A DNA stretch of 36,988 nt, taken from assembly GCF_008923365.1 (NCBI RefSeq), contig NZ_WBMR01000085.1:1-36988 (forward strand), given 5' to 3'. Source of the stretch: Actinomadura montaniterrae. Its GTDB lineage: Bacteria > Actinomycetota > Actinomycetes > Streptosporangiales > Streptosporangiaceae. The number at the start of each line of letters is the position of its first letter. The first letter of the stretch is position 1. Under the pieces are notes generated by a model, which ran no database searches, was not told where the DNA came from, and was given only the letters and a program-made list of their open reading frames with translations. The translations under genes and the position numbers were made by a program. This document shows, one piece after another, positions 7,158-15,655 of the stretch.

Positions 7158-7847
7158 TCAGGTCGTCGCGGCGGTCAGGTGGGGGCGGAGCGGGGTGGCG
7201 AAGGGTTCGCCGCCTGGGACCTGGTCGGACGAGTGCTGGTCGCCCGAACTCGGGGCCGACGGCTCCTCGGTGGAAGGCGGTCCACTGGTCTCGGGCGGTG
7301 ACGGCTCCTCAGTGGTTGGCGGCGGCTCGGTAGGCGTAGACGGCTCCTGAGTGGGAGGCGAGGGCTGCTCGGTGGAAGGCGAGGGCGACTCGGTAGGAGA
7401 CGAGGGCTGCTCGGTTGGCGCCGACGGGGGCGATGTCTCGACTTCGCCGGGTTCGCAGTCGATGCCGTCGTGGTCTCGGTCGATGTACCAGTAGTACTCC
7501 GGGTCGACGCCCCTGACGTAGTCGTAATAGCCGTGCGCGTTGGCCTCCTTGCAGGTGCGGAAGCGCGGGTCGAGGCCCGGGCTGCTCGGGGCCGGGCTGC
7601 TCGGGGCCGGGCTGCCGGTGGCCGAGTGGTGAGGGGCGGGGACGGTCGTGGTCACGGGTGGGGGCGTGCTCTTAGGTGGGGACTTCGTCACCGTCCGGGT
7701 GGGCTCCTGCTGCGTCTGGTGCTGGGTCTGCTCTCCGCAGGCACCGAGGAGTGCGGCCGCGGACAGCCAGGCGAAGGCCGCGGCCAGCCGCCGTGGGCGG
7801 AAACCCGGCCGCGATGGAGTCCGAGAAGGCGCCATGGATTCGACCAT
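7158..7847 (-). CDS. Lipoprotein with Excalibur calcium-binding domain and Pro/Ser/Thr-rich linkers
   Basis: 229 residues from ATG 7847 (a second ATG at 7835 is possible). A basic N-terminus and hydrophobic stretch lead to the lipobox LLGAC with Cys37, so it should be lipid-anchored outside the membrane. Residues 38-94 are Thr/Pro/Ser-rich. The Excalibur domain lies at about 95-132: FRTCKEANAHGYYDYVRGVD and then DRDHDGIDCE, the calcium-loop signature DxDxDGxxCE, with two cysteines for a disulfide. A second low-complexity tail with repeated EQPSxPT / TEEPSxP units fills residues 135-210. The protein may sit in the cell wall; Excalibur domains occur in surface nucleases and other envelope proteins. 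No catalytic domain is present. Confidence 0.82.
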   Translation of the reverse strand: MVESMAPSRTPSRPGFRPRRLAAAFAWLSAAALLGACGEQTQHQTQQEPTRTVTKSPPKSTPPPVTTTVPAPHHSATGSPAPSSPAPSSPGLDPRFRTCKEANAHGYYDYVRGVDPEYYWYIDRDHDGIDCEPGEVETSPPSAPTEQPSSPTESPSPSTEQPSPPTQEPSTPTEPPPTTEEPSPPETSGPPSTEEPSAPSSGDQHSSDQVPGGEPFATPLRPHLTAATT

Positions 7848-7945
7848 TCCACCCCAAAGACCCCTTTAAGGGCATGGAACGCCAAGCTTTCCCCAAAAGC
7901 TGACGGACGTGGTGGATCCGCCGTCCATCACCACGAGGTGCGGCG

Positions 7946-8257
7946 TCAGGCCGTCCGTTCGGCGAACGCAGCGCCGCTCTCCACGTCCTCTTCATAGACC
8001 GGAATCCGGTCGATGTGCAGCGCCTCAATGAGCGCGGCGGTCGGCACCTTGTAGCGGTGCCCGAGTCTCATCACGGGACACGGGAAAGCATTGGCATGGA
8101 CGAGCTTGTATGCCGTGCCGATGGAGACTCCGACAGCGCGTCCAGCGGTCCGGAGATCGACCACGACAGGAAGACCGAACAATTCGGGAAACGTCACAGG
8201 CAGCACATGTCCCGGACGGTCACTTTGCCGGGACCTCTCGCCGTGCGGAAGCCGCAT
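7946..8257 (-). CDS. Excisionase-like helix-turn-helix protein
   Basis: 103 residues from ATG 8257; TTG 8266 overlaps the stop of the upstream gene (TTGA), and internal GTG starts are possible, so the exact start is open. The core VVVDLRTAGRAVGVSIGTAYKLVHANAFPCPVMRLGHRYKVPTAALIEAL is a MerR/excisionase-type winged HTH (about residues 30-80). It has the typical TA-G-R-AVGVS helix, the recognition stretch GTAYKLV, and the wing FPCPVMRLGHRYKV. Proteins of this kind act as recombination directionality factors or small regulators. No integrase is next to it. It lies directly after a sigma-like gene and is presumably co-transcribed. Confidence 0.75.
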   Translation of the reverse strand: MRLPHGERSRQSDRPGHVLPVTFPELFGLPVVVDLRTAGRAVGVSIGTAYKLVHANAFPCPVMRLGHRYKVPTAALIEALHIDRIPVYEEDVESGAAFAERTA

Positions 8258-8262
8258 TGAGG

Positions 8263-9030
8263 TCAAGCCGCGTCTCCCTCGGGTCGAGGGTGCATGTGTC
8301 CGCGCTTTTCCGGGGTCGAGTCCTCGGCATCTCCCTGAATTCGCAGATACCCGACCAGCCGCCCCTCCGCGCGGGCGCGACGCCGATGACAGGCCTGGTA
8401 GCGGAGCCCCATGCTCTCCGCGATCGCCCCCAGGCGCTCCCCCTCCAGACGCGTCTTGTTGATCAGTTGCGCTTCCGAGATGGAGATCACGCCTTCGTGG
8501 ACGGCCTCCACGAGCGGCCGCACTTCATGATCGCCCAGTTCCTGCCGTGCGGCGTTCAGCGCGAGTTCCTCGCTCGGCACTTCGCGCGACCTCTGAAGCC
8601 GCACCTGCGCCGCGCGACGACGCGCAGCCCACCACAACGATGCACCGATCCTGGCCTGCGCGGCGTCCACCTTCTGCAGTTCCTCGAAGAAGGCGGTCAC
8701 GGCCTCGGAGGCGACGTCGCCGCTGTCGGCTCCCCATCCGCCGTAGTGACGAGAGATCTTGCGAAGTGCCGGCAGCAGCAGCCAGATCGCCGCGAGCTTC
8801 CACTGCTCGTCGCCGCCCCGCGCGCGTTGAACGATCTTCCGCCAAACCTCGTCCTGGAAGTCCTCAGACGCGTGTCCCTCGAGCAACAGGTCGCGCACCT
8901 GACCGAGATCGAGGGGGCTTCCGCACCATACCGGCTCGTCCAGTTTTATCGCGACCATACCGGATTCCCGGAATCGATCCTCGATCGCATCGAAGAGGTC
9001 ACCTGACAGCAACCTGGGCATATCGACCAT
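8263..9030 (-). CDS. Sigma-factor-like protein (region 2/region 4-type helices), divergent member
   Basis: 255 residues from ATG 9030 (ATG 9021 is the alternative; GAGAGG lies 2 or 11 bases upstream respectively). The central part (about 70-145) resembles sigma region 2: WKLAAIWLLLPALRKISRHY, then DVASEAVTAFFEEL and LWWAARRRAAQVR. The region around 170-230 resembles region 4: a HTH in GERLGAIAESMGLRYQACHRRRARAEGRL. Similarity to true sigma factors is low, so it may be a regulator that borrows the fold. It is coupled to the excisionase-like HTH gene by a TTGA junction. An A+T-rich leader (9090-9200) contains TATAAA on the + strand near 9098, possibly part of its promoter. Confidence 0.55.
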   Translation of the reverse strand: MVDMPRLLSGDLFDAIEDRFRESGMVAIKLDEPVWCGSPLDLGQVRDLLLEGHASEDFQDEVWRKIVQRARGGDEQWKLAAIWLLLPALRKISRHYGGWGADSGDVASEAVTAFFEELQKVDAAQARIGASLWWAARRRAAQVRLQRSREVPSEELALNAARQELGDHEVRPLVEAVHEGVISISEAQLINKTRLEGERLGAIAESMGLRYQACHRRRARAEGRLVGYLRIQGDAEDSTPEKRGHMHPRPEGDAA

Positions 9031-9238
9031 CGCCTCTCATCGGGGTTGCGCGGAGGGGTCGCCTCTCCACGCGAGGGCCAGCGAGCCTTGTCGCCGATAT
9101 AAACGTCCGAGAAGGGGCAGGATTCAACAGCCGATCAAGAAGATTTTCCCGGCTGTAACAAACGATCCCGTCTGGACAGCATAGAAATAGCCCGTTCTTC
9201 CCCAAATCAGACAGCGCGTCTGCGCCAGAACCAGCGCG

Positions 9239-10657
9239 TCAACGCGGAGGGGTGGCTATACGGGTGGTGAAGGAGCCGTGGAAGCCCATGGGGATGTGGT
9301 GGCGCAGATGGGCGACGGCGAGCGGCTCTGCCTCGACGTCCTGGGCGCCCAGGACGAGCAACCGCGACCGGTGCTCGTCCGGGTCGTAGGCGAGGGTGAG
9401 CAGCCAGCCGTCCCCTTCGTCCGCATCGGGTGTTCGGGGTACGAACACGGGCTCGCCGAAACCGTGTCCGGGCGGCAGTTCATGGGTCGTCCGGCGGCCG
9501 GTGACGTGGTCGTATGCGTGAATGCCCGTGCTGGTCGGTGTGCGGCCGGCGAAATAGGTGTAGCGATGTGGGCGGCCCGCCTGGCGGACGTCGGCATGCG
9601 GCAGTTCCATCGGCCCGCCGCACACCTCCTGTTCCTCGATTCTTCCGGACGAGGAGACTCGATATCGCATCAGCGCGTCACCCCATGGAAAATCGCTGGT
9701 GCGGAAATCGCGGAAGCGGGTGGCCACCTGGTCCCAGTCGGCGAAGCGCACGAACTCCACGACCACGTCGTCGCCGTCCTCGAACGCGTTGACGAAATGG
9801 AATCCGAGCAGCGCCTTGTGCTCGATGACCCGCGCCTTGCCGCCGTCCCGGGGGACGATCGCGAAACACGTCGGGCGATCCGGCTCGTAGGTCAGGGCAT
9901 CCGCTATCGACCCGGTCCCCAGCAGGATCGGCCCCGCCTTCGGAATGACCGGGTTGATGACGAACACCAGGTAGCGGCGGGTGAGCGCGAAATCATGGTT
10001 CCACGGACTGTAGGGCAGCGATATCCGCGGCATGTGCTGCAACTTCCCGCGCGGATCGACCCGGTAGCAGCGCAGGCTCCGCAGCCGCGTGAAGTCCATT
10101 CCGAAGTTGAACAGCTCGCCGGTCTCCGGGCAGCGCGACGGGTGCGCCGAGAAGGCCGACATCAGCTTCAGCCGACCGTCGAACGAGTGCTCGCCGAGCG
10201 TCTCCAGGCTGTCCGGGTCCAGCCGATAGGGCCGTCCGCCCTCCCATAGCGCCAGCAGTTGCCCGCCGTGGAGCACCACTCCGGTGTTGGCGACGTTCGC
10301 CGGCGGCCGGAGCATGTTGCCCAATACCCCGCCGGGCCGCTGAGTGCCCAGCCCACGCAGCCCGGCCCGCCCTTTCCGCTGGCCGTAGCGGTAATGCCTC
10401 GTCCTTACATAGCGGTTCCGGTAATGGATCCGGCCGTCACCCGGGAACGAGAAGAGCGACACCATTCCGTCGCCGTCGAAAATGTGGTCGAGCAGGGTCT
10501 CACCGACCTGCCAGCATCCGGGGCCATTCCGGTAGAGCGTCCCGACCAGACCGTCCGGAAGCCGCCCGTCGATCTCGCCGATCTCGTAGTCGTGCTCCTC
10601 GGCGAGCGCATCGTAAAGCCCGTGCCACGCCTCGACACCCTCGGCTGCTGCGGTCAC
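9239..10657 (-). CDS. Carotenoid cleavage oxygenase family protein (RPE65/CCD type)
   Basis: 472 residues from GTG 10657, with GAGGAG six bases upstream. This is a seven-bladed beta-propeller non-haem iron dioxygenase family. The four iron-binding histidines are visible: H172 (SAHPSR), H221 (PWNHDF), H287 (GFHFVNAF) and H460 (GFHGSF). The N-terminal GTLYRNGPGCW and FDGDGMVSLF blocks are also typical. It should cleave a carotenoid, apocarotenoid or stilbene-type double bond using O2 in the cytosol. No carotenoid biosynthesis gene is nearby, so the substrate is unknown. Length is normal for the family, and the gene is divergent from the hypothetical gene at 10815. Confidence 0.92.
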   Translation of the reverse strand: MTAAAEGVEAWHGLYDALAEEHDYEIGEIDGRLPDGLVGTLYRNGPGCWQVGETLLDHIFDGDGMVSLFSFPGDGRIHYRNRYVRTRHYRYGQRKGRAGLRGLGTQRPGGVLGNMLRPPANVANTGVVLHGGQLLALWEGGRPYRLDPDSLETLGEHSFDGRLKLMSAFSAHPSRCPETGELFNFGMDFTRLRSLRCYRVDPRGKLQHMPRISLPYSPWNHDFALTRRYLVFVINPVIPKAGPILLGTGSIADALTYEPDRPTCFAIVPRDGGKARVIEHKALLGFHFVNAFEDGDDVVVEFVRFADWDQVATRFRDFRTSDFPWGDALMRYRVSSSGRIEEQEVCGGPMELPHADVRQAGRPHRYTYFAGRTPTSTGIHAYDHVTGRRTTHELPPGHGFGEPVFVPRTPDADEGDGWLLTLAYDPDEHRSRLLVLGAQDVEAEPLAVAHLRHHIPMGFHGSFTTRIATPPR

Positions 10658-10814
10658 GCCCGACTCCTCACCCGAAGAGGTCCCCAGTCACCAGAGCGTC
10701 CCACACCGTCCAAACGTAGTTCAACACCTAACGACTACCCTTCACCAGGGCACTCCCCGCAGCGGCTGTAAAGCGGTCGACTCCGGGGGCGGGGGGTGCC
10801 CAGAATCGGATGGC

Positions 10815-11879
10815 ATGGGGCATCGAGCGAACTACGTTGTCGTGGAGCGGGGCGCGCACCGGGTGCACTATTCCCAGTTCGGGGCGCTTTCCCTCGGGGC
10901 CGATCCGCTGATGGGGCCTGAGGAGCTGGAGTCCTACATCCGCTCCCTGGAGACCCGGGAGCAGTTGACCGACGACGTGTGGTGCGAGGGTTCGCTGGTG
11001 CTGGACCTTGACACCCGGACACTGCTGTTCTGGAGCGAGCACTGCGCGGCGGGCGTGAACCTCGAGCTGCGGCGGGCGCTGCTGCGCCTGGTCGGGGAGC
11101 TGTGGCCGGGGTGGACGGTCCGCTGGGCGGCCCGCGAGCACGCCGAGGTCGTCGCCCATCTCGGGCTCGCTCCCGAGGGACTGATCAGTACTCGGGAGCC
11201 GGAGGACGGGCCGGCCGTGGACGAGGTGGTCGCGAGCCTCAACGAGGGCATGCGGATGCTGGGCGTGCCGAAGAACGTCGAGGACCAGCGGCGCGAGATC
11301 ACCGAGCACGGCGATCCCGACCCCTACTACCTGGACGCCGAGACGATCCTGACGGTCCGGTTCGGCGACGGCGTGGTCCGCGACTTCAGCACCATGTACA
11401 GGATCGCCGATGTCCTCAGGTCGGGCGCGGAGCTGGTGCCGGCGCTGGAGTCCGCGCCCGGCACGTCACTGCCCCGGGTGGAGCACGTGAGGAGCGGGGC
11501 CCTGATCGACGTCCAGACCCGCACGGTGACGGCGTGGCCCGTGCAGCCGCTCCGAGCGGAGGATCACGCGGAGCGCTGGCCCGGTTGGCAGGTGACCTGG
11601 ACCGATCTCGGGCTCCCGGGCCAGGTCGCGGCGACCGGCCGCGATCCCGTCGCGGTGGCCCAGACTCCCGCGCATCTCGCCCGCGAGGCTGCGGCCCTGG
11701 TGGGCGCGTCCGACCAGGTGGCGCAGGTGCAGCAGGGGCTGGAGGAGCACATCGCCCAGGTGCGCGGCGAGGGGGCCGAGATCCTGGCGCAGGCCGAGCG
11801 GGCACCGGTCCCGCCTGCGCCGCGCGACGGGCGCGCGGAGCTGGCGCTGCGAATCATCGAGCTGTACGGGGCGGAGTGA
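10815..11879 (+). CDS. Hypothetical actinobacterial protein
   Basis: 354 residues from ATG 10815; only a weak ribosome site (GGATGG) precedes it. I do not recognise a named domain. The N-terminal half (NYVVVERGAHRVHYSQFGAL, then VLDLDTRTLLFWSEHC) and the middle (VRSGALIDVQTRTVTAWPVQ) share a repeated pattern in which D-x-x-T-R-T is followed by an aromatic-rich strand. This suggests two copies of a related beta-rich unit, around residues 1-110 and 165-270. The C-terminal region (about 275-350) is Ala/Glu/Gln-rich and helical. No signal peptide or membrane segment. It converges on the epoxide hydrolase-fold gene with a 9-bp gap. The coding call is firm, function unknown. Confidence 0.75.
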   Translation: MGHRANYVVVERGAHRVHYSQFGALSLGADPLMGPEELESYIRSLETREQLTDDVWCEGSLVLDLDTRTLLFWSEHCAAGVNLELRRALLRLVGELWPGWTVRWAAREHAEVVAHLGLAPEGLISTREPEDGPAVDEVVASLNEGMRMLGVPKNVEDQRREITEHGDPDPYYLDAETILTVRFGDGVVRDFSTMYRIADVLRSGAELVPALESAPGTSLPRVEHVRSGALIDVQTRTVTAWPVQPLRAEDHAERWPGWQVTWTDLGLPGQVAATGRDPVAVAQTPAHLAREAAALVGASDQVAQVQQGLEEHIAQVRGEGAEILAQAERAPVPPAPRDGRAELALRIIELYGAE

Positions 11880-11888
11880 CGGCCGCTG

Positions 11889-12314
11889 CTAGCTGGTGCG
11901 GGTTCGGGGGCGGGGGGATAGGGCGGCGCGGAGGACGCCGCCCAGGCCCTTGGCGGAGGCGGCGAGGAAGGTCGTCCAGTCGAAGTAGTCGCGCCACAGG
12001 GTGATGAGGCCGTCGTGGACCTCGAAGGTGCCGCAGACCCAGAACTCGGCGCGCCACGAGCCGGCCTCGAGGACGTCGGTGCGTTCGGTGAGGACGACGG
12101 GGCCGTTCGCGGCGATGTTGTGGACGCGCGCCTCGAAGCCCGTGCCGTAGCGGGTCATCGCGCGCAGGGTCTTCTCGACGGCGGGGAGGCCGCGGGCGGG
12201 GGGAAGCGGGACGTTCTGGTAGACCATGCCCGGGGCGGCGAGGGCGAGGGCCCGGTCGACGTCGAGGGCCTCGAGGGCGGAGAGGAACTCGCGGACGATC
12301 TGGATCTCGGTCAT
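11889..12314 (-). CDS. Limonene-1,2-epoxide hydrolase-fold (NTF2-like) protein
   Basis: 141 residues from ATG 12314; no clear ribosome site, so it may be leaderless. The NTF2-like fold begins IVREFLSALEALDVDRALAL. The catalytic Asp-Arg-Asp of limonene epoxide hydrolase appears conserved: R78 and D80 in ERTDVL, and D109 in WRDYFDW. It could therefore hydrate an epoxide, although many family members of this length have unknown substrates. The gene is divergent from the AfsR-type regulator with only 42 bp between start codons, so both promoters must overlap. This gives a hint that the regulator controls it. Confidence 0.82.
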   Translation of the reverse strand: MTEIQIVREFLSALEALDVDRALALAAPGMVYQNVPLPPARGLPAVEKTLRAMTRYGTGFEARVHNIAANGPVVLTERTDVLEAGSWRAEFWVCGTFEVHDGLITLWRDYFDWTTFLAASAKGLGGVLRAALSPRPRTRTS

Positions 12315-12356
12315 GGACGACCACGGTACTTGAGGGGATACGCCACAATCAGGGCC

Positions 12357-15300
12357 ATGCTGTTCGGGGTTCTGGGGCCCGTCGAGGCCCATGGCGAGGC
12401 GGGGTCCGTCGCGGTGGGGGGTCCGCGGGTGCGGGCGCTGCTGGCGATGCTCGCCCTGGACGCGGGCCGCGTCGTGACGGGCGAGCGGCTGATCGACGGC
12501 CTGTACGGGGAGGAACCGCCGGCCGGGGCGGCGAACGCGCTGCAGTCGCAGGTGTCGCGGCTGCGGCGGGGGCTGGGCGACGCGGCGCTGGTCGAGGGGC
12601 ATCCCGCCGGGTACCGGCTGCTCGCCGAGCGGGACGCGGTCGACGTGCACCGGTTCGAGGGGCTGGCCCGGGACGGAAGGCGGGCCCTGGGCGCGGGCGA
12701 TCACGTGCGGGCGGCCGCGCTGCTGCGGGAGGCGCTGGAGCTGTGGCGGGGCCCGGCCTTGGCGGACGTGCGGTCCGCGCCGTTCGCGGACGCGCAGGCG
12801 GCGCGGCTGGAGGAGGCGCGGGCGGCGGTCGCCGAGGACCACGCGGAGGCGCGGCTCGCGCTCGGCGAGTTCGACGCGGTGATCCCGGAACTGCGCGGCC
12901 TGCTGGACGCGCGGCCGCTGCGGGAGCGCGCGCGGGCGCTGCTGATGCGGGCCCTGTACGGGGCGGGACGGCAGGCGGAGGCGCTGGAGGCGTTCGAGGA
13001 CGGCCGGCGCGTCCTCGCGGACGAACTCGGCGCGGACCCGTCACCCGAGCTGGCGGACGTCCACATGGCGATCCTCCGCGGCGACGTGGAGGGGCCCGTG
13101 GCCCAGGCGGAGGACGTCCGGCTGAACCTGCCGGCGCAGTTCACCAGCTTCGTCGGCCGCGAGGAAGAGGTCCGGCGCGTCGGCGCGATGCTGGCCGGCG
13201 GCCGGCTCGTGACGCTGCTCGGGCCGGGCGGCGCGGGCAAGACGCGGCTGGCGGTCGAGGCGGCGGGCCGCGAGGACGGCGAGGTCTGCTTCGTCGACCT
13301 CGCCCCGGTCGACCGGGCCGAGGTGACCAAGGCGGTGCTCGGGGCGCTCGGGCTCCGCGAGAGCGCGATGATGGCGGGCCCCGGCGAGCCGCCGGCGGAC
13401 GCGGCGGAACGGCTGGTCACGGCGTTGAGCGGGCGGCGGATGCTGCTCGTCCTGGACAACTGCGAGCACGTGGTCGCGACCGTCGCGCCGCTGGCGCACC
13501 GGCTGCTGAGCGCCTGCCCGCTGCTGCGGGTGCTGGCGACCAGCCGGGAGGCCCTCGCGATCACCGGGGAGGCGCTGTGGCCGCTGCCGCCGCTGGCGCT
13601 GCCGCCCGAGGGCACGCCCGCCGCGGAGGTCACCGCGTATCCGGCGGTGCGGCTGTTCGCCGACCGGGCCGCGGCGGTGCGTCCGGGCTTCGCGGTCGAC
13701 GAGGGCAACGTGGACGCGGTGCTGCGGATCTGCGGGGCGCTCGACGGGCTGCCGCTGGCGATCGAGCTGGCGGCGGCGCGGCTGCGGTCGCTGCCGGTGG
13801 AGCAGGTCGCGACCCGGCTGGACGACCGGTTCCGGCTGCTGTCGCGCGGCAACCGGACGGCGGCGCCCCGGCACCAGACGCTCCGCGCCGTCGTCGAGTG
13901 GAGCTGGGAGCTGCTGGACGACGCGGAGCAGACTCTCGCGCGGCGGCTGACGGTGTTCTCCGGCGGGCTGACGCTGGAGGCGGCCGCGCGGGTCTGCGAC
14001 CTCGACGACGCCGACGAGCTGCTCGTCGAGCTGGCCGACAAGTCGCTGCTGCAGAGCGACGGGACCCGGTACCGGATGCTCGACACCGTCCGGGCGTTCT
14101 GCGCCGAGCGGCTGGAGGAGGCCGGCGAGGACGAGCGGTTCCAGCGGGCGCACGCCGAGTACTTCCTGGACCTCGCGCGGCGTGCGGAACCGCACCTGCG
14201 GGGCGCCGAGCAGCTGGAATGGCTCGGGCTGCTGGCCGCCGACCACGGCAACCTGCACGCGGCGCTGCGCCGCGGCGTCCGCCTCGACACCGTGCTGGCG
14301 CTGCGGATGGTCGCGGCGCTGTCGTGGTACTGGTGGCTGCGCGGCCGGATCGAGGGCGCGTCGATCTCGGCCGAGCTGCTGGACGTCGTCGGCCTCGACC
14401 CGCCGGAAGGGTGCGAGGAGGAGTACGTCCTGTGCGTGATGAACGCGGTGTCGGCGGGCGTGACGGGCGACCGCGCGCAGATCTGGCTGGACCGCGCGGA
14501 GACGCTGCTGCACGGCATCCGCCGGGTGCTGACGTACCCGTCCACGATCGTGCAGTACGCGCTGACGGCGGGACCGAGCCGGACGCAGTTCGCGGTGTTC
14601 TCGGTACACGTCGGCGACGACCCGTGGGCGCGGGCGCTGATCAACATGAGCGACGGGTTCCTGCGCCAGTTCAGCGGGGAGATCGACCGCGCCGAGGAGT
14701 CGTGCACGGCGGCGGTCACGGGGTTCCGGGAGTGCGGCGACCGGTGGGGCACCGCGAACTCCCTCGACCCGCTCGCCCAGATCGCGGACTGGCGCGGCGA
14801 CCGGAAGCGCGCGCTGGAGCTGCTGGACGAGGCGCTCGAACTCACGGGGCAGCTCGGCGCGCTGGAGGACACCGCCGACCTGCTGTACCGGCGCGCGGAG
14901 GTCCTCGTCCACGCCGGCGACCCGGACCGGGCGGCCGCCGAGCTGGAGCGGGGCATCGAGCTGGCGCGCCGGGCGGGCGCCCCCGACAAGGTCGCGGGCG
15001 GCCACACCGGCCTCGCGGGGATCGCGCGGCTGCGCGGCGACCTCGCCGAGGCGCGGCGGCTGTACGAGGCGGCGCTGACGCAGTTCGCGTCGGAGCGGTT
15101 CATCGCGCGGGCGGTGCGCGGGACCGCGCTGGTCGGGCTCGGCTGGATCGCGGCCGCCGAGGGCGACGCGGCGCGCGCGCGGGAGCTGTTCCGGGAGGCG
15201 CTGAGCATCTCGTCCGACCACCCGATCTTCACCTACCAGGCCGAGGCCGCCGTGGGGCTCGGCGGCGCCGCGCTCGCCGAGGGCGACGCCGAGCGGGCCG

Positions 15301-15524
15301 CGCGGCTGGCGGGCGTCGCGGCGCTGCTGCGCGGTCCGCAGGTCCCCGGGGACGCCGACGCCGAGCGGGTCCAGGCGGACGCCCGGGCCGCGCTCGGCGA
15401 CGCACGCTACGACGCCGCCTTCGCCGAGGGCGCCGCCCTCGGCCGCGACGAGGCCCTCGCGATGCTCGACGTGGGCGCCGGCCTGCCCCCGTCCGACTCC
15501 TGGCGCGAGCTGACCGGCGACTGA
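12357..15524 (+). CDS. AfsR/SARP-type transcriptional regulator with ATPase and TPR domains
   Basis: 1055 residues from ATG 12357; the frame is open further upstream, but there it overlaps the divergent gene and has no domain sequence. Domain order: OmpR-like winged helix (about 1-90, with VGGPRVRALLAMLALDAGRV and ALQSQVSRLRRGLG), BTAD (about 95-240, ending RRVLADELGADPSPEL), and an NB-ARC/AAA ATPase with Walker A GPGGAGKT near residue 289 and Walker B MLLVLDNCEH near 361. TPR-like helical repeats follow to the end. AfsR-type proteins activate secondary-metabolism or stress genes and can be phosphorylated by Ser/Thr kinases. Its likely neighbours in regulation are the divergent epoxide hydrolase-fold gene and the exporter 131 bp downstream; this is inference. 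Confidence 0.9.
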   Translation: MLFGVLGPVEAHGEAGSVAVGGPRVRALLAMLALDAGRVVTGERLIDGLYGEEPPAGAANALQSQVSRLRRGLGDAALVEGHPAGYRLLAERDAVDVHRFEGLARDGRRALGAGDHVRAAALLREALELWRGPALADVRSAPFADAQAARLEEARAAVAEDHAEARLALGEFDAVIPELRGLLDARPLRERARALLMRALYGAGRQAEALEAFEDGRRVLADELGADPSPELADVHMAILRGDVEGPVAQAEDVRLNLPAQFTSFVGREEEVRRVGAMLAGGRLVTLLGPGGAGKTRLAVEAAGREDGEVCFVDLAPVDRAEVTKAVLGALGLRESAMMAGPGEPPADAAERLVTALSGRRMLLVLDNCEHVVATVAPLAHRLLSACPLLRVLATSREALAITGEALWPLPPLALPPEGTPAAEVTAYPAVRLFADRAAAVRPGFAVDEGNVDAVLRICGALDGLPLAIELAAARLRSLPVEQVATRLDDRFRLLSRGNRTAAPRHQTLRAVVEWSWELLDDAEQTLARRLTVFSGGLTLEAAARVCDLDDADELLVELADKSLLQSDGTRYRMLDTVRAFCAERLEEAGEDERFQRAHAEYFLDLARRAEPHLRGAEQLEWLGLLAADHGNLHAALRRGVRLDTVLALRMVAALSWYWWLRGRIEGASISAELLDVVGLDPPEGCEEEYVLCVMNAVSAGVTGDRAQIWLDRAETLLHGIRRVLTYPSTIVQYALTAGPSRTQFAVFSVHVGDDPWARALINMSDGFLRQFSGEIDRAEESCTAAVTGFRECGDRWGTANSLDPLAQIADWRGDRKRALELLDEALELTGQLGALEDTADLLYRRAEVLVHAGDPDRAAAELERGIELARRAGAPDKVAGGHTGLAGIARLRGDLAEARRLYEAALTQFASERFIARAVRGTALVGLGWIAAAEGDAARARELFREALSISSDHPIFTYQAEAAVGLGGAALAEGDAERAARLAGVAALLRGPQVPGDADAERVQADARAALGDARYDAAFAEGAALGRDEALAMLDVGAGLPPSDSWRELTGD

Positions 15525-15655
15525 CCCGGCACCCGCCGCCCGGGCCCCGCGTCCCGGGTCGCGCCGGGCCCGCGCACCGACTCGCGCACCGCCGGGTGCG
15601 GGACGGTCAGCGGACGGTGCGCGCCCCGTCAGCGCGCCCCGCGAACCTTGCGGAC

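Noticed and set aside
12701..15232. Very long antisense ORFs opposite the AfsR-type gene
   Set aside because: Ser/Arg-rich shadow frames with no domain; the + strand protein has clear BTAD, Walker and TPR features.
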